DNA of 64,000 nucleotides from Dermacentor variabilis (GCF_050947875.1 NC_134572.1:153037105-153101104), one strand, 5' to 3'; counted from the first letter of the stretch, positions 22,738 to 35,237 are shown. The notes: generated by a model from the letters alone, not told the origin. Numbers and translations are program-made.

Positions 22738-22950
22738 GCCGCGGTAGCTCAATTGGTTAGAGCATCGGACGTGTAATGCGGACGCACGGCGGCCGCATTT
22801 CGATGGGGGCGAAATGCGAAAACACCCCTGTACTTAGATTTAGGTGCACGTTAAAGAACCCCAGGTGGTCGAAAGTTCCAGAGTCCTCCATTACGGCGTG
22901 CCTCTTAATCAGCAAGTGGTCTTGGAACGTAAAACGCCATAATTTATTTT
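22738..22950 (+). mobile_element. tRNA-derived SINE, rearranged head
   Basis: The body from GGCGGCCGCATTTCGATGGG onward matches the SINE at 703-933. The head is different: GCCGCGGTAGCTCAATTGGT then TAGAGCATCGG resembles a tRNA with an anticodon loop CGTGTAA. The T-arm and B box are missing, with the anticodon arm fused directly to the body (about 22782). It lies just left of block X of copy C. A target duplication was not found. Confidence 0.75.
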
Positions 22951-22958
22951 TTTATGAA

Positions 22959-25004
22959 TTCAGCCGGCGAGCTTCACCACAAACACTGATGCTCTTTCCA
23001 CTTGCCCCATCTATCCTCCTCAAGCAAAATTCCTTGCCGGCATTCTGCCCTACGGGACTTCGAGGACGCACACGACAGGGGCCTCGCCCTCATTTCTTTT
23101 CTCCTCCCTTTTTTTTTTTATCTTTATGGTGCTGCGCACTTTTTCTGACGGCCTTGCGCTCGAGATGTTGTAATTGTCTCGTTTCGCGCCGCGCGATTTT
23201 GCGCGCTGTGCACCAGAACACATGACAAGCGGTATAATTATGTGCTACAGGAATGATGAGGCAGAACAAGCTAATCGCAGAGCATTATGACGCGCTGGAA
23301 CACAGTAAAACGTGGCATAGTTTCGGTATCTGCGCACGTGGCTGCATGACCGTGGGAACAAGCAGACGAAGCGGAAGTACATCTCTCTTGCTTCGGTGCG
23401 AAGTAAAAAAAAATACTCAGATATTCCGTTTGTGTGTTTTCGTATTTCTCTAAAGTTCAATTCGTGAATTCAAGCAACAGATGAAACAAATAGCAGATGC
23501 GGCGTTGTCACCACGAGCGACGTCACACTGCAGATACGAGTACGTAGGCGCAGGGACACGAGTACGTCACCGTACGGCTTGGAGCGTGGTCGGGGCGAGG
23601 GAAAGGAGAAACGGCGTTCGGATTGAAATTTAAGAACATTCCGTGGCGCGTAGCGATGTAATTCTTTGCAAACGGGATCGTTCGAGTGCATTGTATGCTC
23701 TGCGCTTGTAAGCTCTAAATGGCCAGACATGGCGTGGGGACCTTCACCAAGGGAATTTTTTGTAAAGATCTAGTACGATCATAGATACTTCGAGCGAGAT
23801 ATACGCGGTCATCCTTTTTAGTTTTTACGTAATCTTTAGAAATGGCCTGTAGCAGATAACATGTCTAGTCCTTGAACTGAAAGTTTTAGAGAGGCCTACA
23901 TTACTTGCAGGTAAAATAGAAACACATATCGAAATTTATAAATTTTCCCTGCGATTTATTTACTTTATGATTTAGCATTTATGATTTGGAGTCGGTGAGT
24001 GTGAAAAACGTATCCACTTTGAATTTTACGGAATGACGCCAGTTTAGAGATATGCGCCATCAAATTCGCCTTAAATACGCATGGTTGTATAACCCAATTT
24101 TAACAAACGTTCATTTATGAGAAAAGAATTGTCCCCCTTGAAATTAATTTGTAATGAATACGTCTTGCAACCTCACCGGATAGAATGCGTAAATTGCAAG
24201 ATTGCAAGTAAATATTAAATTAATTTAATGTAGCGGCGGTGTTGACAGAGCGGCTATCACGTGACCCAAAATTCAGGCGTCTGCTAAAGAAAACGCGTCG
24301 GAACAATCTCCCGAAATCTAAGAACGCCAAACTTATGTTCGTATGCAGAGCGTATAAATAATGCATATGTAGCCGACCTCGCACTCCAAGGTTGGAATAC
24401 CCGATTCAGTTAAAAGGAAGCTGTAGCTCGCGCCCAACTCCGACGCGGCCTATTCAGAAACATGTAAAAACGCAAAAACGTTTTTTTTAGATAACCTTTG
24501 GGCGGATTTTAATAAAATTTGTTGCATTTGATAGAGAAAGGTTAATTCTAGTGAACGTAGGAAGCGGAATTTCGATTTAGGGCTTGATTTTTGTTACAAA
24601 GATTTTAAAAGGTATGAAGCTTCAAAAATATAGAAGCACGAAGTTTATAAACTAATAGCTGTGCATCAAGAACAGATATGGCAGTTCTGTAAACGGCATA
24701 CAATAGATCATTCCAAGAGGACAAATTTGATAAGTCACTTTACATATTACGTGAATTTCTTCCGTTGTTTGCGAGTGTTTTGCAAAAGTTGTAACTACAT
24801 ATTAATACATTTTTTGAGATTCATTTGTAAGATGTCAAATTTGTCCGCTTTAGATGTGCTATTAGATGCAATTCACATAATTGTATTATCCTTTCTCGTT
24901 GTTGAGTTACAATGTAAACTTAAAAGTTTTGTTTTCTGAAAATTTGCGACTTTTGCCGAATATTAGTTGAAAATTGAGGACCTAAATCGCAAATTCGAAA
25001 ACAT
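22959..25004. repeat. Block X of copy C, without LINE or TIR element
   Basis: Diverged copy of block X. The LINE target CGCAAAAACG is intact and undivided at 24471-24480, followed by TTTTTT as in the right flanks of the filled copies. The TIR-element site is likewise uninterrupted near 25002. No gene seen; the 92-aa frame 24661-24939 is AT-rich and is not kept in other copies. Confidence 0.8.
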
Positions 25005-28000
25005 TAGTCATAATAGTTTGTCTTTCTTTTAAATGCAACAATCCCCGTGAAATTTGGTGCAGTAGTTGGCGAATTCTCGTTTTACATTTATTTAGATAGG
25101 AGCACTCGAGCTAAAGCTTCCTGTTAACAGGCCGTACTGCCATGAAAAGGGTGAGATGTAAGAGAGTAGGAACACGATGTGTGATCACCAATAGTCGCCT
25201 AATTGAGAGCGCGGCGGCTGAATATGGCGTGCTTTTGCAGTTGATGAAGGAAAAACAAAGCTTGTCAGGTGCAAAATATACTTTTTATTAAAATTGAAAT
25301 GCACAGTCAGATACAGTGAGATGGGCACACTCGCTTATAACACATTAGCACTTTCTACGCAGATGTCATGCGTGTAGTAGCGAGCAGGTAACACAGCAAA
25401 TCAGAGATTGTGTGAACATAATTAAACGAAATGTTCATCCCACAATATGTTATCCTTGTGATGTCGAAGGACATCTAAAAACTGAGCACCTAGGTATAGG
25501 TACGCAATGGTCTCGTCACATCAGCCAGGAAACAGCCAGTTAACAGTAAAAGATTATAAAATCCAATGGAATAATCACACAGCTGCGTGTTGTTGAAGAA
25601 ACGACAAGTCCGAGTCAGGCACAGGGGCGTCGGTTGGCAGATCGGAGACGTCCACGAAGAGCCAATCCCACTCGTTGGTGTTGCACGGCTTTGCTTCGTA
25701 TAGGATGGGGAGGGGGCAAGCCACCGGGTGCACTGGTTGGACTTCTCGAACATAACTGATATCGGACGCCACGGCTTCCACTCGGCACTGTAGACTATGG
25801 GCACGGCTCTCCAGTTTGGCTGGAGCGAAAATAACAAAAAGAAAGACCTTGTCAGCAACAATGTTAGTCACTAAATCACACTGACTCATAAGCTTACGCG
25901 GCTAAAGCACACGTTGTGTTTGGTATAAGACGCAGTTGTTTTCACCATAAGACGTGGATTCACTCCGCTGATCATGAAAGTTCCAACTTACACCGCAGTT
26001 TCTTATAGAGGCGTCACGCGCGGCCAAATTGTGATTGCTCAAGGCATGCCACTGTCGCCACAAAGGATTGTGGTTATAGCAATTTTATGCATTATTCTTA
26101 TTTTTGAATTATACATACTATGACGAAACACGTCGCAGCAGAGCGTCGTAATGTTATGGCACATGTTAGGCCACCTTCAATACCCCTCGTCTCACGGCAC
26201 GATTTAACAGCATAACTGACAAATAAGGGAGAGGGACCTGGTGACGGAAGCTAGCAGGGTTGAGATCACATGTGCCTGCCTTACTCAACATGACGCAATC
26301 TGCACGTCGGAAATGATTCCGAAACGGGTCCCGTAGAACAGATATTGCACAAAATATTCACGCGCGATTGGGCTTGCTACGATTTACGTAATTTTTATGT
26401 GAACGACGTTATTTCTGAAAGCAATGGAAAAGGTATGTAAGTATACGGAAAAAGTCGTAATGCCAAAGTGCAAACGCGAAATTTCAGACATTTCAAAGAA
26501 CGTGTGATGCATTGTTAATTTTGTTTTCACATAGAATACTCGCTGATTGTAAATATAAATATTTTGCGAATCGTGGTTACCACTTTTCACACCGGAAGCA
26601 TTACATTCAAATATTACCTTTCAACAGAAAGTTATGTGTCGGCAAGAATTCAGGCAGTAGGAGCAAGGCTTGCTTTTGACAGACAACGCTATTTGGTTCT
26701 GCCACAAAGAATTACTTTTAAAGCGAATCTTTTTCCTTCGTCTTTCCCACTGCTTCTGCTGTCTGGCACAAAGCGTCCGCGACCCGTCTAAAAGCATTAC
26801 GAGAATTACAGCGCTTACCTTTCTGCGAACGTGCAAGTCCAGAGGGAAGCTAGATAGAATAATTGACAAGAGGGAGAGGGAAGCGGAGAATACGTGGAAC
26901 CGACAATGTCGTGATAGGAAAACAGCTCGCCCACTCTTCGCTCGAAGTTCCAATACAAAGAAAGGTGGAGAGGGTGTGTACTGAGAAAAAGGTCCGTGAG
27001 AGGGCGAGGAAACGCTACAGGCACGACAGCAGTGGCGGGCAAACGGGAAATCAGAAACAGACCTTGTCAGAAGATGTAATAATAATATTATAATTAGTGT
27101 ACTGCATTTGCAGTAGGCGGAGCCTGTGCATATATATTAAATAATGGGAATGGCTCACACAGGCGTTTTCTAGTTCTTTAGCATTTCCTGGCCTTATTGA
27201 TAGCAGTTGTCTGCTGAGTGGAATACTCGTGGGATAAATAATTTAAAGCTGGGTTTGCAATCATCAGTTTTTACTTTTAATGAGGACTCTAAAGAAAATA
27301 AACGGAAATTTTATGCCACTTCATCAAGGCAAAACCATTTTGACATACCTACTGTTATGAGTGAGCCAGTAAAACGAGACCATCAAACTGGTTATAAAAT
27401 TCTAATTTTTTATGCCATGGACCTGCAAGTTTCAAAAATCACTAATGCTATTATAAAAATTATTTGCTTCATGGCAGAAACGTGCTGTTAAAAACATTGT
27501 CCCAGTTTACGTGAAAAACTAGCTGCCGCTCACTCGAGACATGCACAGGGTATTTTCTACTACCAGAATTTGGACAAGTGAATTAGCAAAATTATTGGAA
27601 ATAATTGAAAATTGAAAGCTAGGTCCATTAACGCCTGGTTGTAACGACATGAAGACAGTCGTATGAAAGGTAGAGAAAATTGACAACTCGTGTGACAGCT
27701 TTCAAAAATGCACGTCACGCTGCTTAAGTACATTGAGTTACTGAACCAATGAATGATAATGTTAATTTCTATACTGTCTGTGCAATAGAAGTGGTTGCAT
27801 CGAAAAGTTATCAAATCTTTGAATCACCCATGTAGGAGTGGGATGCAAGAATTTGAATTACATGAAATTGTGCGCTAATCGCGATATGTCTGGTTGCGCA
27901 GCCTAGCAAGATGTCTTCTTTCCGATAAAATTGAGGCAATTTACAAGCGTTCGAAACTTGTATTGCGTGTGGAAAAAATCATGGAAAAGCGTTGATGCAA

Positions 28001-28136
28001 AAGTGTGGCCAAGTGATTTGGAAGCGAGTTGTAAAATTGATGTCTTAAATGTGTGGAGTAACGAGACAAGCGGAGTTAGTTTAGAAAGTCTTACTTCAGT
28101 GGAGTGCTATCAAATAGCAGTAGCCACTGCACTCAA

Positions 28137-28664
28137 TCAATGGCTAGTCGTAATTGTACAACTGCCCTTAGCAGACATCGCGTTTAATGATTTTGTTACG
28201 TTTATACAATTGTATATACCGCCATTCAGTCTCCTCAACCCACGGGGCTGAGAAGATCTCGATGATTTCCTTCCCATGGCTGTGACAAAAACACGCGTAT
28301 CGTAAGCAGTAGAATACATCTTGAGGCTATAGCTAAATGGATGCCTAAAAGATGTAGAAATAAACTTCAAAAGTTTCCGACCTTTAGAGCGTTCTGCACG
28401 ACGAGTCCTCCTATGGCGATTCCGCGAGGATGCCGCCTCTTTTTGCACACGCCCCTTCTTGGCTTTAGGGCTCGGACTAGGGCTGCTACGCTTGCGGCTG
28501 GCCAGTTGTTCTGGTCCGGTGTCGTCGTCTTTCAGCCATGACCATTCTTGAAGAAGGTTCGACAGCAGGAGGCGCTTGTGGATGCCCAAATCTTGACTGC
28601 TCTTGTCAATCATGGCTATCTTGTCCTCGGCTGCTTCGAGTAAACCATCGACGTCGATGCCCAT
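28137..28664 (-). CDS. Small basic nuclear-type protein, copy C (extended frame)
   Basis: ATG at 28664 in the same context as the other copies. The acidic helix (GIHKRLLLSNLLQEW) and basic tract (RKRSSPSPSPKAKKGR) are kept with a handful of replacements, about 9 base differences in 300 versus A and no indels. After the donor-like site an indel changes the frame, so the reading runs on to 175 aa with a tail unrelated to the other copies. The break in similarity exactly past the donor-like position (CTCTAAAG|GTCGG here) supports that point as the real exon edge. The long tail is probably intronic read-through. Confidence 0.4.
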   Translation of the reverse strand: MGIDVDGLLEAAEDKIAMIDKSSQDLGIHKRLLLSNLLQEWSWLKDDDTGPEQLASRKRSSPSPSPKAKKGRVQKEAASSRNRHRRTRRAERSKGRKLLKFISTSFRHPFSYSLKMYSTAYDTRVFVTAMGRKSSRSSQPRGLRRLNGGIYNCINVTKSLNAMSAKGSCTITTSH

Positions 28665-28804
28665 TGCGAAAAAGTAGTGCACAGAGCGCTTGAACACCGC
28701 ACCACGAGATCGCAAACGTGGCCCACTGCACGGGTGGTTAGCGTTCAACTGACTGCCTCTTCGGTGCTATTACCCCATACCTGTGCCACACGAGAGATTG
28801 CTAC

Positions 28805-28816
28805 TGCGCTTGCGCA
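28805..28816. promoter_or_regulatory. NRF1-like site, one mismatch (C)
   Basis: TGCGCTTGCGCA, 141 bases upstream of the copy C start codon. One central base differs from the perfect palindrome in A, B, D and E, but the GCGC half-sites are kept. Confidence 0.3.
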
Positions 28817-30765
28817 GGAAATTCAGGAAGGACTGTATGCACAGTATTGTTCCTTCTCAGTAACTACCCCTTCACCATCGCCTAACCCTGCCCAGCACCA
28901 TACTCTCAAATTGAGGGTGCTGGTCAGGTATGTTGAATTGCAAGAATAGACTGCCTTTCAAGGCCACGAGGGTGAACTATAAGGATATTAAGTTTCAGGA
29001 ATAATTTTTTGACAGCATTTTAGTCTCGCTTCGTGCGAAAGAGGGTGGGGCAGGCGGGTGATTGACCTTGAAAGAAGGAATGTAGTTTGGCGCGTAGAGT
29101 TTCAAAAGTCTACGAGCTTTAACGAAAGCTATGTGTCGGTATCTGGGCTTCTCTTTTGCATAGAGTATAAAGACTCGAGTGCACAGTATGATGTGCAAAT
29201 TCGTACATACGTTTCTAGGAATGTGACTAGGTCGGAGAAAGTGTCCTGGTAAGCTGCTTTGGTTTTCTCTTTGTGGAAGGTAGAACTATTTGCTCGATGA
29301 ATTTGGGAAATTTGAGTGTGCAAAATGGCCATGAAGTGAATTATTCCGATCAAGCATGAATATTAATAAATAAAAATTTCCTGTAATAAATTGGTAACCA
29401 GGGCAATTTTCTGTGCGTGTTTACGCTGAATGCTCGGACACCAGAATTTTATTTACAACCATACGTTCATATATTATAGCAGGCACTTTAGGATGCAATT
29501 ATAAGTATTTATTAATCTGTGACCGCCATTTGTGATCGTTGCGTCGACAGAAAAATGTGTTTGCGCTAGTTTGGAAATGTGGCTCTCTAATCATGATTCG
29601 TTCAACAACAATTGAGTTTTGCAAGGTTACGCTTATCTGTGCAAACTATTAGGCTTGAATCTCGAGTGTGCTATCAAATATTCTGCTATAGGGGCTATTG
29701 ATATGTGGGAAACGGTTTCTAAAGCGCGGTATCTGAGAAGACAAACTTGTCTATATTTTTATTGTGTTGCTATCAAACATACGCCGCAACATGCTTTGAA
29801 TACTTATATGCATCAGGAAAATACACACGATCGTGAACGTTTCACAGGGTACTGATAACGCGGCCGTCAAAGAATGCAAAGCATGCATTGCTTAGGACTG
29901 TATGAGCACCCTACTGAAACGGTGTCGTGGCAGATCACAGAAGTCTCGCTATTCTCAACCCTTTGACCGCTATTTCTTATTGCGAATTTCGATTGGTTCT
30001 TACATAGCTTCTGGACGACTAATATGTGCTGCAACATTAGTGTAAAACTTCAAAATTGGATGCAAGACTAACTTAGCCACCGTTCAGGAAGTCAAAATAT
30101 GGATAAAAGGATGGCTTGAGCAGACGAATATAACAGTGGAGTTAAATGCAGTGGCAACTTCAATATTTTCGCAACATTTCTGTATTTCTGAAACATTCTA
30201 CGGTGGAATCGATCAGTACCACAATAAAGGAACTGGATTCTTTCTACTATGCATAGCGCCGTAGTCTTCTTCTGTGCGAGCATAAATTATGAGATAGGGT
30301 TACATTTAATGTTAATATACAGTGCCTATGTATTCCAATGTCGTGTTTTGTTCCTTCGATTGCGTATTCTTGAGTTTAGAATACTCATACTTTCGACGTC
30401 TCATCACTGGTGGAGTTGTGTTCACAGTCCATGGAATCCGAAATGAATGGCTTAGTCTTCCTAAAAATAGTAATGTCCGATCATTCTTGAATTCTTGCTT
30501 TTTTTTGCTCTCGATGCTAGGCTAGTGATTATTTCAGTGATTATTTCGCGCAGCCAAAGAGCGGTTGGGGCCGAGTAAAGCGTGATGCCGCTTTTGCGGC
30601 CAGTATTTATATGCGGAAATTAGGAAAAATTGAAGCTCATGGTAGCGGTGGAATGGACGTATTTTTCTCATTTATTTTTAAATTTGTGTATATTACAGGC
30701 GGTATGTATATTTGAGTGCATTTGGTATTAGATGCGACGAGATTTGGACGCCTTGTCCGACAACC

Positions 30766-31982
30766 TTTCTTGTGGAGACGTCACCTAGCAACAAACGGCT
30801 TCCACTATCAACGTTACTTACAATGTACTTTAAGGGCATTTCGCCATCTACGTGGAGTAACGGAGGAACGCCAAGAAAGAGAATTGCCGAAAGCTCCCTT
30901 ATTTTTTATTTTTCATGCTAATCTTAAACATAAAAGTACGTGCTGAAGGTAGCTTGACGATAGCCAGGGAGTGCGCTTCGCACGTGGTATACGGGAGCTC
31001 GGAAAGTACGGTGGCAGTGTTGTAGACCCTGGTTATGCGCTTCCCGTTGTACCAAAATACTAGCTAAGTAAACTAGCAAAGGGTACCCCACTGCATTCTT
31101 TATTTTACGCATTTGAGGCCACAGGAACGTTCGAAGTTTCGATCGAGCGGATGCGCTACCCGCATGGCCTGAAAAAGTAAAAATGCAGGGAACTTTGCCA
31201 AGAATCGAACTACGCAAGATGCTAATCGACCTTGCGCTAGCATTATTAGCTTAGTGCATAGCATTCTATCGTAATTGGCCAAAAAAATTCCCTGCGAAAC
31301 GAGAAAACTTCTTCCCTCATGTGGTATGACAATGCAACGTTGAAGCCCATTATGCTATTCATCAAATACTGTGACAAGTGACCCATTGGCCGCGTGCCCA
31401 CGCAAATAATTCTGAGATTCCGCTTTCGCTCCTCTGCATGGGCCCAAGTTATCACGGCTAGGCCGCAATATTAGCACGCGCCCGTTGTAAAGGGTGAAGC
31501 CACATAAACATATCAGCTCTTACTTGCCCTCTTTTATTACGGTGAGCAAGAATGCTATCTCGAATAGGCTTTATGAAGCTATATCACAGTGTCCCGCGGG
31601 CGCACTATGATATATTAGGAAAGGATGTCAATCAAGAAAGCAGGTTCGCCCGGGCCTACGCTGCCCTTTTCGTGCCATTGGAGTAGGCAAAAAAAAATGC
31701 TGTGACAACGCGGCGGGCAGCAGCTTTTCTCGCGCACCTCACGACATAAGTACACATGCCCACAACCATCGACATTCGTATCCATATGCAAGAAATCGGG
31801 GAAAGAAAGCCATTCCTCCCGGCACGCCAAGTTTCATCCTAGACGCCAGCACTCGTTTCTCCCCTGGCGGAACGATTGCACCTCCCACGGGTGTACGCTC
31901 CCTCCGCTTCCCTTCAAGGTCCCGCCCACTCTTAGACCGCGGTGCGAGGAAACGTCTCTTCTTTGCGACGGCGCCATTTCGG
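30766..31982. repeat. Right flank Z of copy C
   Basis: Homologue of 17761-18922. It ends in the THAP-like exon. No independent gene recognised. Confidence 0.65.
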
Positions 31983-32123
31983 ATGACTGGAAATTGTTAT
32001 TGTGTTGTGAATTGCCACAACAGCAATGTAAACACGAAAGGGTTGATGGCACCAGTGAAATACTGCCGATTCAGAAGAAAGTGGTTAAAAAAAAAAACAG
32101 ACGAATTACATGGGGCCCTATAA
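31983..32123 (+). pseudogene. THAP-domain exon cut by a TIR element (flank of C)
   Basis: ATG 31983 begins MTGNCYCVVNCHNSNVNTKG and continues VKYCRFRRKW, the start of a THAP-type zinc finger, homologous to 18923-19080. An 11-A run after the Trp codon (about 32087) shifts the frame relative to copy B. The homology then stops at 32112, where the TIR element begins, and the frame ends at a TAA inside that element. The rest of the domain is missing, so the copy is dead. Confidence 0.55.
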
Positions 32124-32903
32124 CGTAAAGCTATTACGTCTGCTGTTACGTAATTTGCGTAACAGCAGACGCTAGCAAAGGGCCGTGACCCGCAGCGTTC
32201 CCTGAACAGCCCAATCAAACGCCCTCCTCGTTTATACAAGGTCACTTTTGTTTACTTTCAAAACAAGTGACGTCGAATATTTAAGCGGTTTTTCATATCT
32301 CATTGGCTGACAAGAGGCGAGCTGCACGCTCAAGCAGAGAGGGTGTCGATCTGCCCGAGCCAGCGCACTGAAAATTGATAACCGGATAAAGAGTGCGGTG
32401 CCGGCGTCTGCGATTAGTCCGCTTTCCCTTACATAGCTTGCGTTGGCTTCCCTAAAATCGTGGTGGCATGCAACGGTGGGCTAAGATTGACGCTGAAACG
32501 GACCCTCAGCAACGAATAGTTGGCAAAGCGAAGTCGTAAACGTGCCGAAGGTGCTCGAAAACGTTGCACGGCCGCGCAGAAAGGTTTATTATACGCGAAT
32601 AAACCTGTGCTCCCCGGCAGGTGCGAATAGCCAGTGCCTTAGAGATCGGCGGCAGCTATCTTTTATTTCTTTCGGAACGGGGCAACCTGCGGCTATTCAG
32701 AAAAAGAAAATCAGTTTTGTTCAGCATATTAATGCATCTTTAACGCGTACACGTCGCTTTGACGCGGCGAGTTTTCGCGCTTTTTTGACGTCGCGCAACA
32801 GGCTGGGGAAGGGGGGGTGGTTCAAAAGCTTTTTGACCAATCCCGGATGCCTGACTCCAGAATTGGAATAGAAAATCTTGGAATAGCTTTGTGTTATAGC
32901 GCC
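32113..32903 (-). mobile_element. TIR element, inverted and diverged copy (791 bp)
   Basis: Tips GGGCCCTATAACGTAAAGCT (left) and …GTGTTATAGCGCC (right) match the element at 11599-12584 in reverse orientation, with about 20 percent divergence and internal deletions. It interrupts the THAP-like exon on its left and abuts the palindromic element on its right. Its divergence from the A/B/D/E copies shows an independent and older insertion. Confidence 0.75.
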
Positions 32904-32904
32904 G

Positions 32905-34257
32905 CTGGAGAAAGAATCCATTCGCGTTTTGCCCCCTTTGTAATGTTTAGTGACGTCACATTTGACCAATGTTGGAACTGACGTGAAACAGCTTGATATT
33001 TGTTTCCACAGATCAGGCCAGCAGCAAAAGAACGCCTATGAGAGTCATTATTTATTGGGAATATTTTGTACCAAGCACTGCTTAGTAAAAGTCGCGAGTG
33101 CTAGTAATTACAATAGCTGTATGGCTCTATTAATATGCAGCGCTCGCTGTGAATTAGCGTGTACATGAAGACAATTTGCGCGGGCCTGGTCAGCAGGAAA
33201 ATGAGCAAAATTTACTGCTACCTAGTAGATTCCTTAATCGTCATAATAAAATTTTCTCCTTATAGAATCGCAGAGAAGGTCTTGCTGCTGAATTATTGAA
33301 AATTTCAGTTTCAGCATGAACAGTTTTGCATACTCTTCCGCAATGCGCGATCAAGTATAGCCATAAATTGCCGATTTGAAGTAATAATAACTCATGAACG
33401 GTTCATCGGAACATAATACAACTTCACATAGAGGATAACTGCCCGGTAGCCTCGAAAATTATTTAGTTTCGTTCAGGTTTTATTATGCGGTAGTGTAAAA
33501 TCCACCATTTTGTAAATATCCAGTGCCACCTGTGAGAATAGAAATATAACTTTTCTTGAAATATAATTTTTTTAGTGCTATACAAGGTTTCGATGACGAG
33601 ATAGTGCGTGTAACCCAATTAGAAATCTTTATAGCAGTTAATAAATTTGGGCAAAACCATAAAAGTTTATGAATGAATATTTTTCTTCTTCTTCAACCCA
33701 GAACAACAATATTTATTGATTTTTTGGGTTAGAATGCAATTATCATTTATGTGAAGTTGCTTTATGTTCTGATGAACACTTCATGATTTATTAGTACTTC
33801 GAGTTGGCAATACATGGCTATATTTGGTCGCACTTTACCGAATAATGTACAAAACTAGTCATGGTGATACTGAAGTTTTCTATAATGAAGCAGGAAGCCG
33901 TTCTCTGCGATTCTATGAAGAGGAAAGTGTCCAGTGTTGCTTAAGCAATCTACAAGGGAGCAGTAAATGTGGCTAATTTTATTGCTGGCCAGGTCCGTGC
34001 AAATTGTCATTTTTTTTCATGTACACGCTGATTCACAGCGAGCGCTGCATATTAATAGAGCCATACAACGTCTTGTAATTATACTAGTACTCACGAGTTT
34101 TACTAAGCAGTGCTCGATACAAAAGACTTACAATAAATAATAAATCTCCTAGGCGTTCTTATATATCAAGCTGTTTCACGTTGGTTGCAACATTTGTCAA
34201 TTGTGGCGCCGCTAAACATTACAAAGCGGGCAAAACGCGAACGGATTCTTTCTCCAG
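32905..34257. mobile_element. Long-armed palindromic (foldback-like) element, 1.35 kb
   Basis: Left arm (32905 to about 33450) and right arm (about 33725-34257) are inverted repeats of roughly 530 bp with perhaps 80 percent identity. Both begin CTGGAGAAAGAATCC at their outer ends and contain AACGTGAAACAGCTTGATAT or a close variant, the shared AGCACTGCTTAGTAAAA, and GGCTCTATTAATATGCAGCG. A unique centre of about 270 bp has no coding frame. A relative occurs at 41330-42060. This is a non-autonomous foldback or MITE type. Confidence 0.75.
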
Positions 34258-35138
34258 ATTTGAGTGGTTGCTCAGTCTAGTCGTCGCGTGTAATCTAATC
34301 GTCAGCGCCATCAATGCAGTCCAACCAGAGCTCACTCAATTGTGGCTGTCGGGAGGGATAATATGAAAGAAAAAAAAAACGCCGTGCGCGTTACGTCATC
34401 CGTGCATGCCAGTTAGCCAGCAGTTTAGGCTATTGCGCCATTGTACCAAGGAGAATTGCAGATAAAGTGAGATACCAGAAATTTCTTCGGTGCTGACTTT
34501 TGTTCACAGGTGGCTGTGGAAGCGTTATTGAAGTGCACACAGAACTTGTCATCGTCTCCTCCTATTTGCGAGGTTCGTACGATAATATCTACCAACTTGA
34601 TTTCGCCACGCGGTGAGGTGCGAGGTATTTAGCAGGGTTCTGTGCTTGCCCTATTCTACGAGGGGCCGGTTGAACGACAGGATTATCAGCAAACAATGAG
34701 CGAGCCATACTTTGCCGACTGCGCGCACTGAAAAGTGCGATGGCTGCGTGACCTGTAGCATTCAATGCCGCCCGCAAGAAACCAGATGTCACGTGTTCCG
34801 AAGTCCAGTGAAGTTTTAGAGCACGTGATTTCCAGGTGGTCTTCTCGTTGAAAGATACATAGGCGGGACACTAGGCAATAAAATAACCAGAGTATGGCGG
34901 CGCACTTCTTCATCATTTATGCCACTGTCGCGACACGCGCAAGTTTACAAAGTTTGTATTCACGTTCTTGGTTGCCGTCTCTCACTTCTTTCTTTACTTA
35001 AAGTGAAAAATCTATAAGTTGAACTCTGTGTGGGCTCGTGTGGTGTGTGCTAACGCGAGTAAATTCGTAATTTTTCTTGCGTGCTTCTATCTTTGAACTA
35101 TTTCTCTGCCGGATGCCGTGATTCTATACTTCACAGAA
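34258..35138. other. No recognisable gene
   Basis: Single-copy sequence. Short frames (for example 34589-34792 minus) have no motif I recognise. An A-run at 34370 and a small palindromic GTTACGTCATCC motif near 34390 are all that stands out. Confidence 0.35.
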
Positions 35139-35146
35139 ATATATAT

Positions 35147-35202
<56 letters not shown>

Positions 35203-35237
35203 CCTACATACATACATACACACATACATACATACAG
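35139..35237. repeat. Compound microsatellite (AT)n then (CATA)n
   Basis: About 60 bases of AT dinucleotide with one AATA interruption, followed by tetranucleotide CATA repeats with a CACA interruption, up to the CAGGGTGTCCCA end at 35234. Confidence 0.95.

Larger units (their letters stand above)
25005..30765. repeat. Duplicated block Y, copy C (diverged)
   Basis: Colinear with A, B, D and E but with many substitutions and indels. The best preserved islands are the region of the 112-aa frame and its upstream sequence (about 28390-28820), the possible exon near 26800-26960, and the possible terminal exon with its poly(A) hexamer (about 25280-25830). Between these islands no gene is supported. 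Confidence 0.85.
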
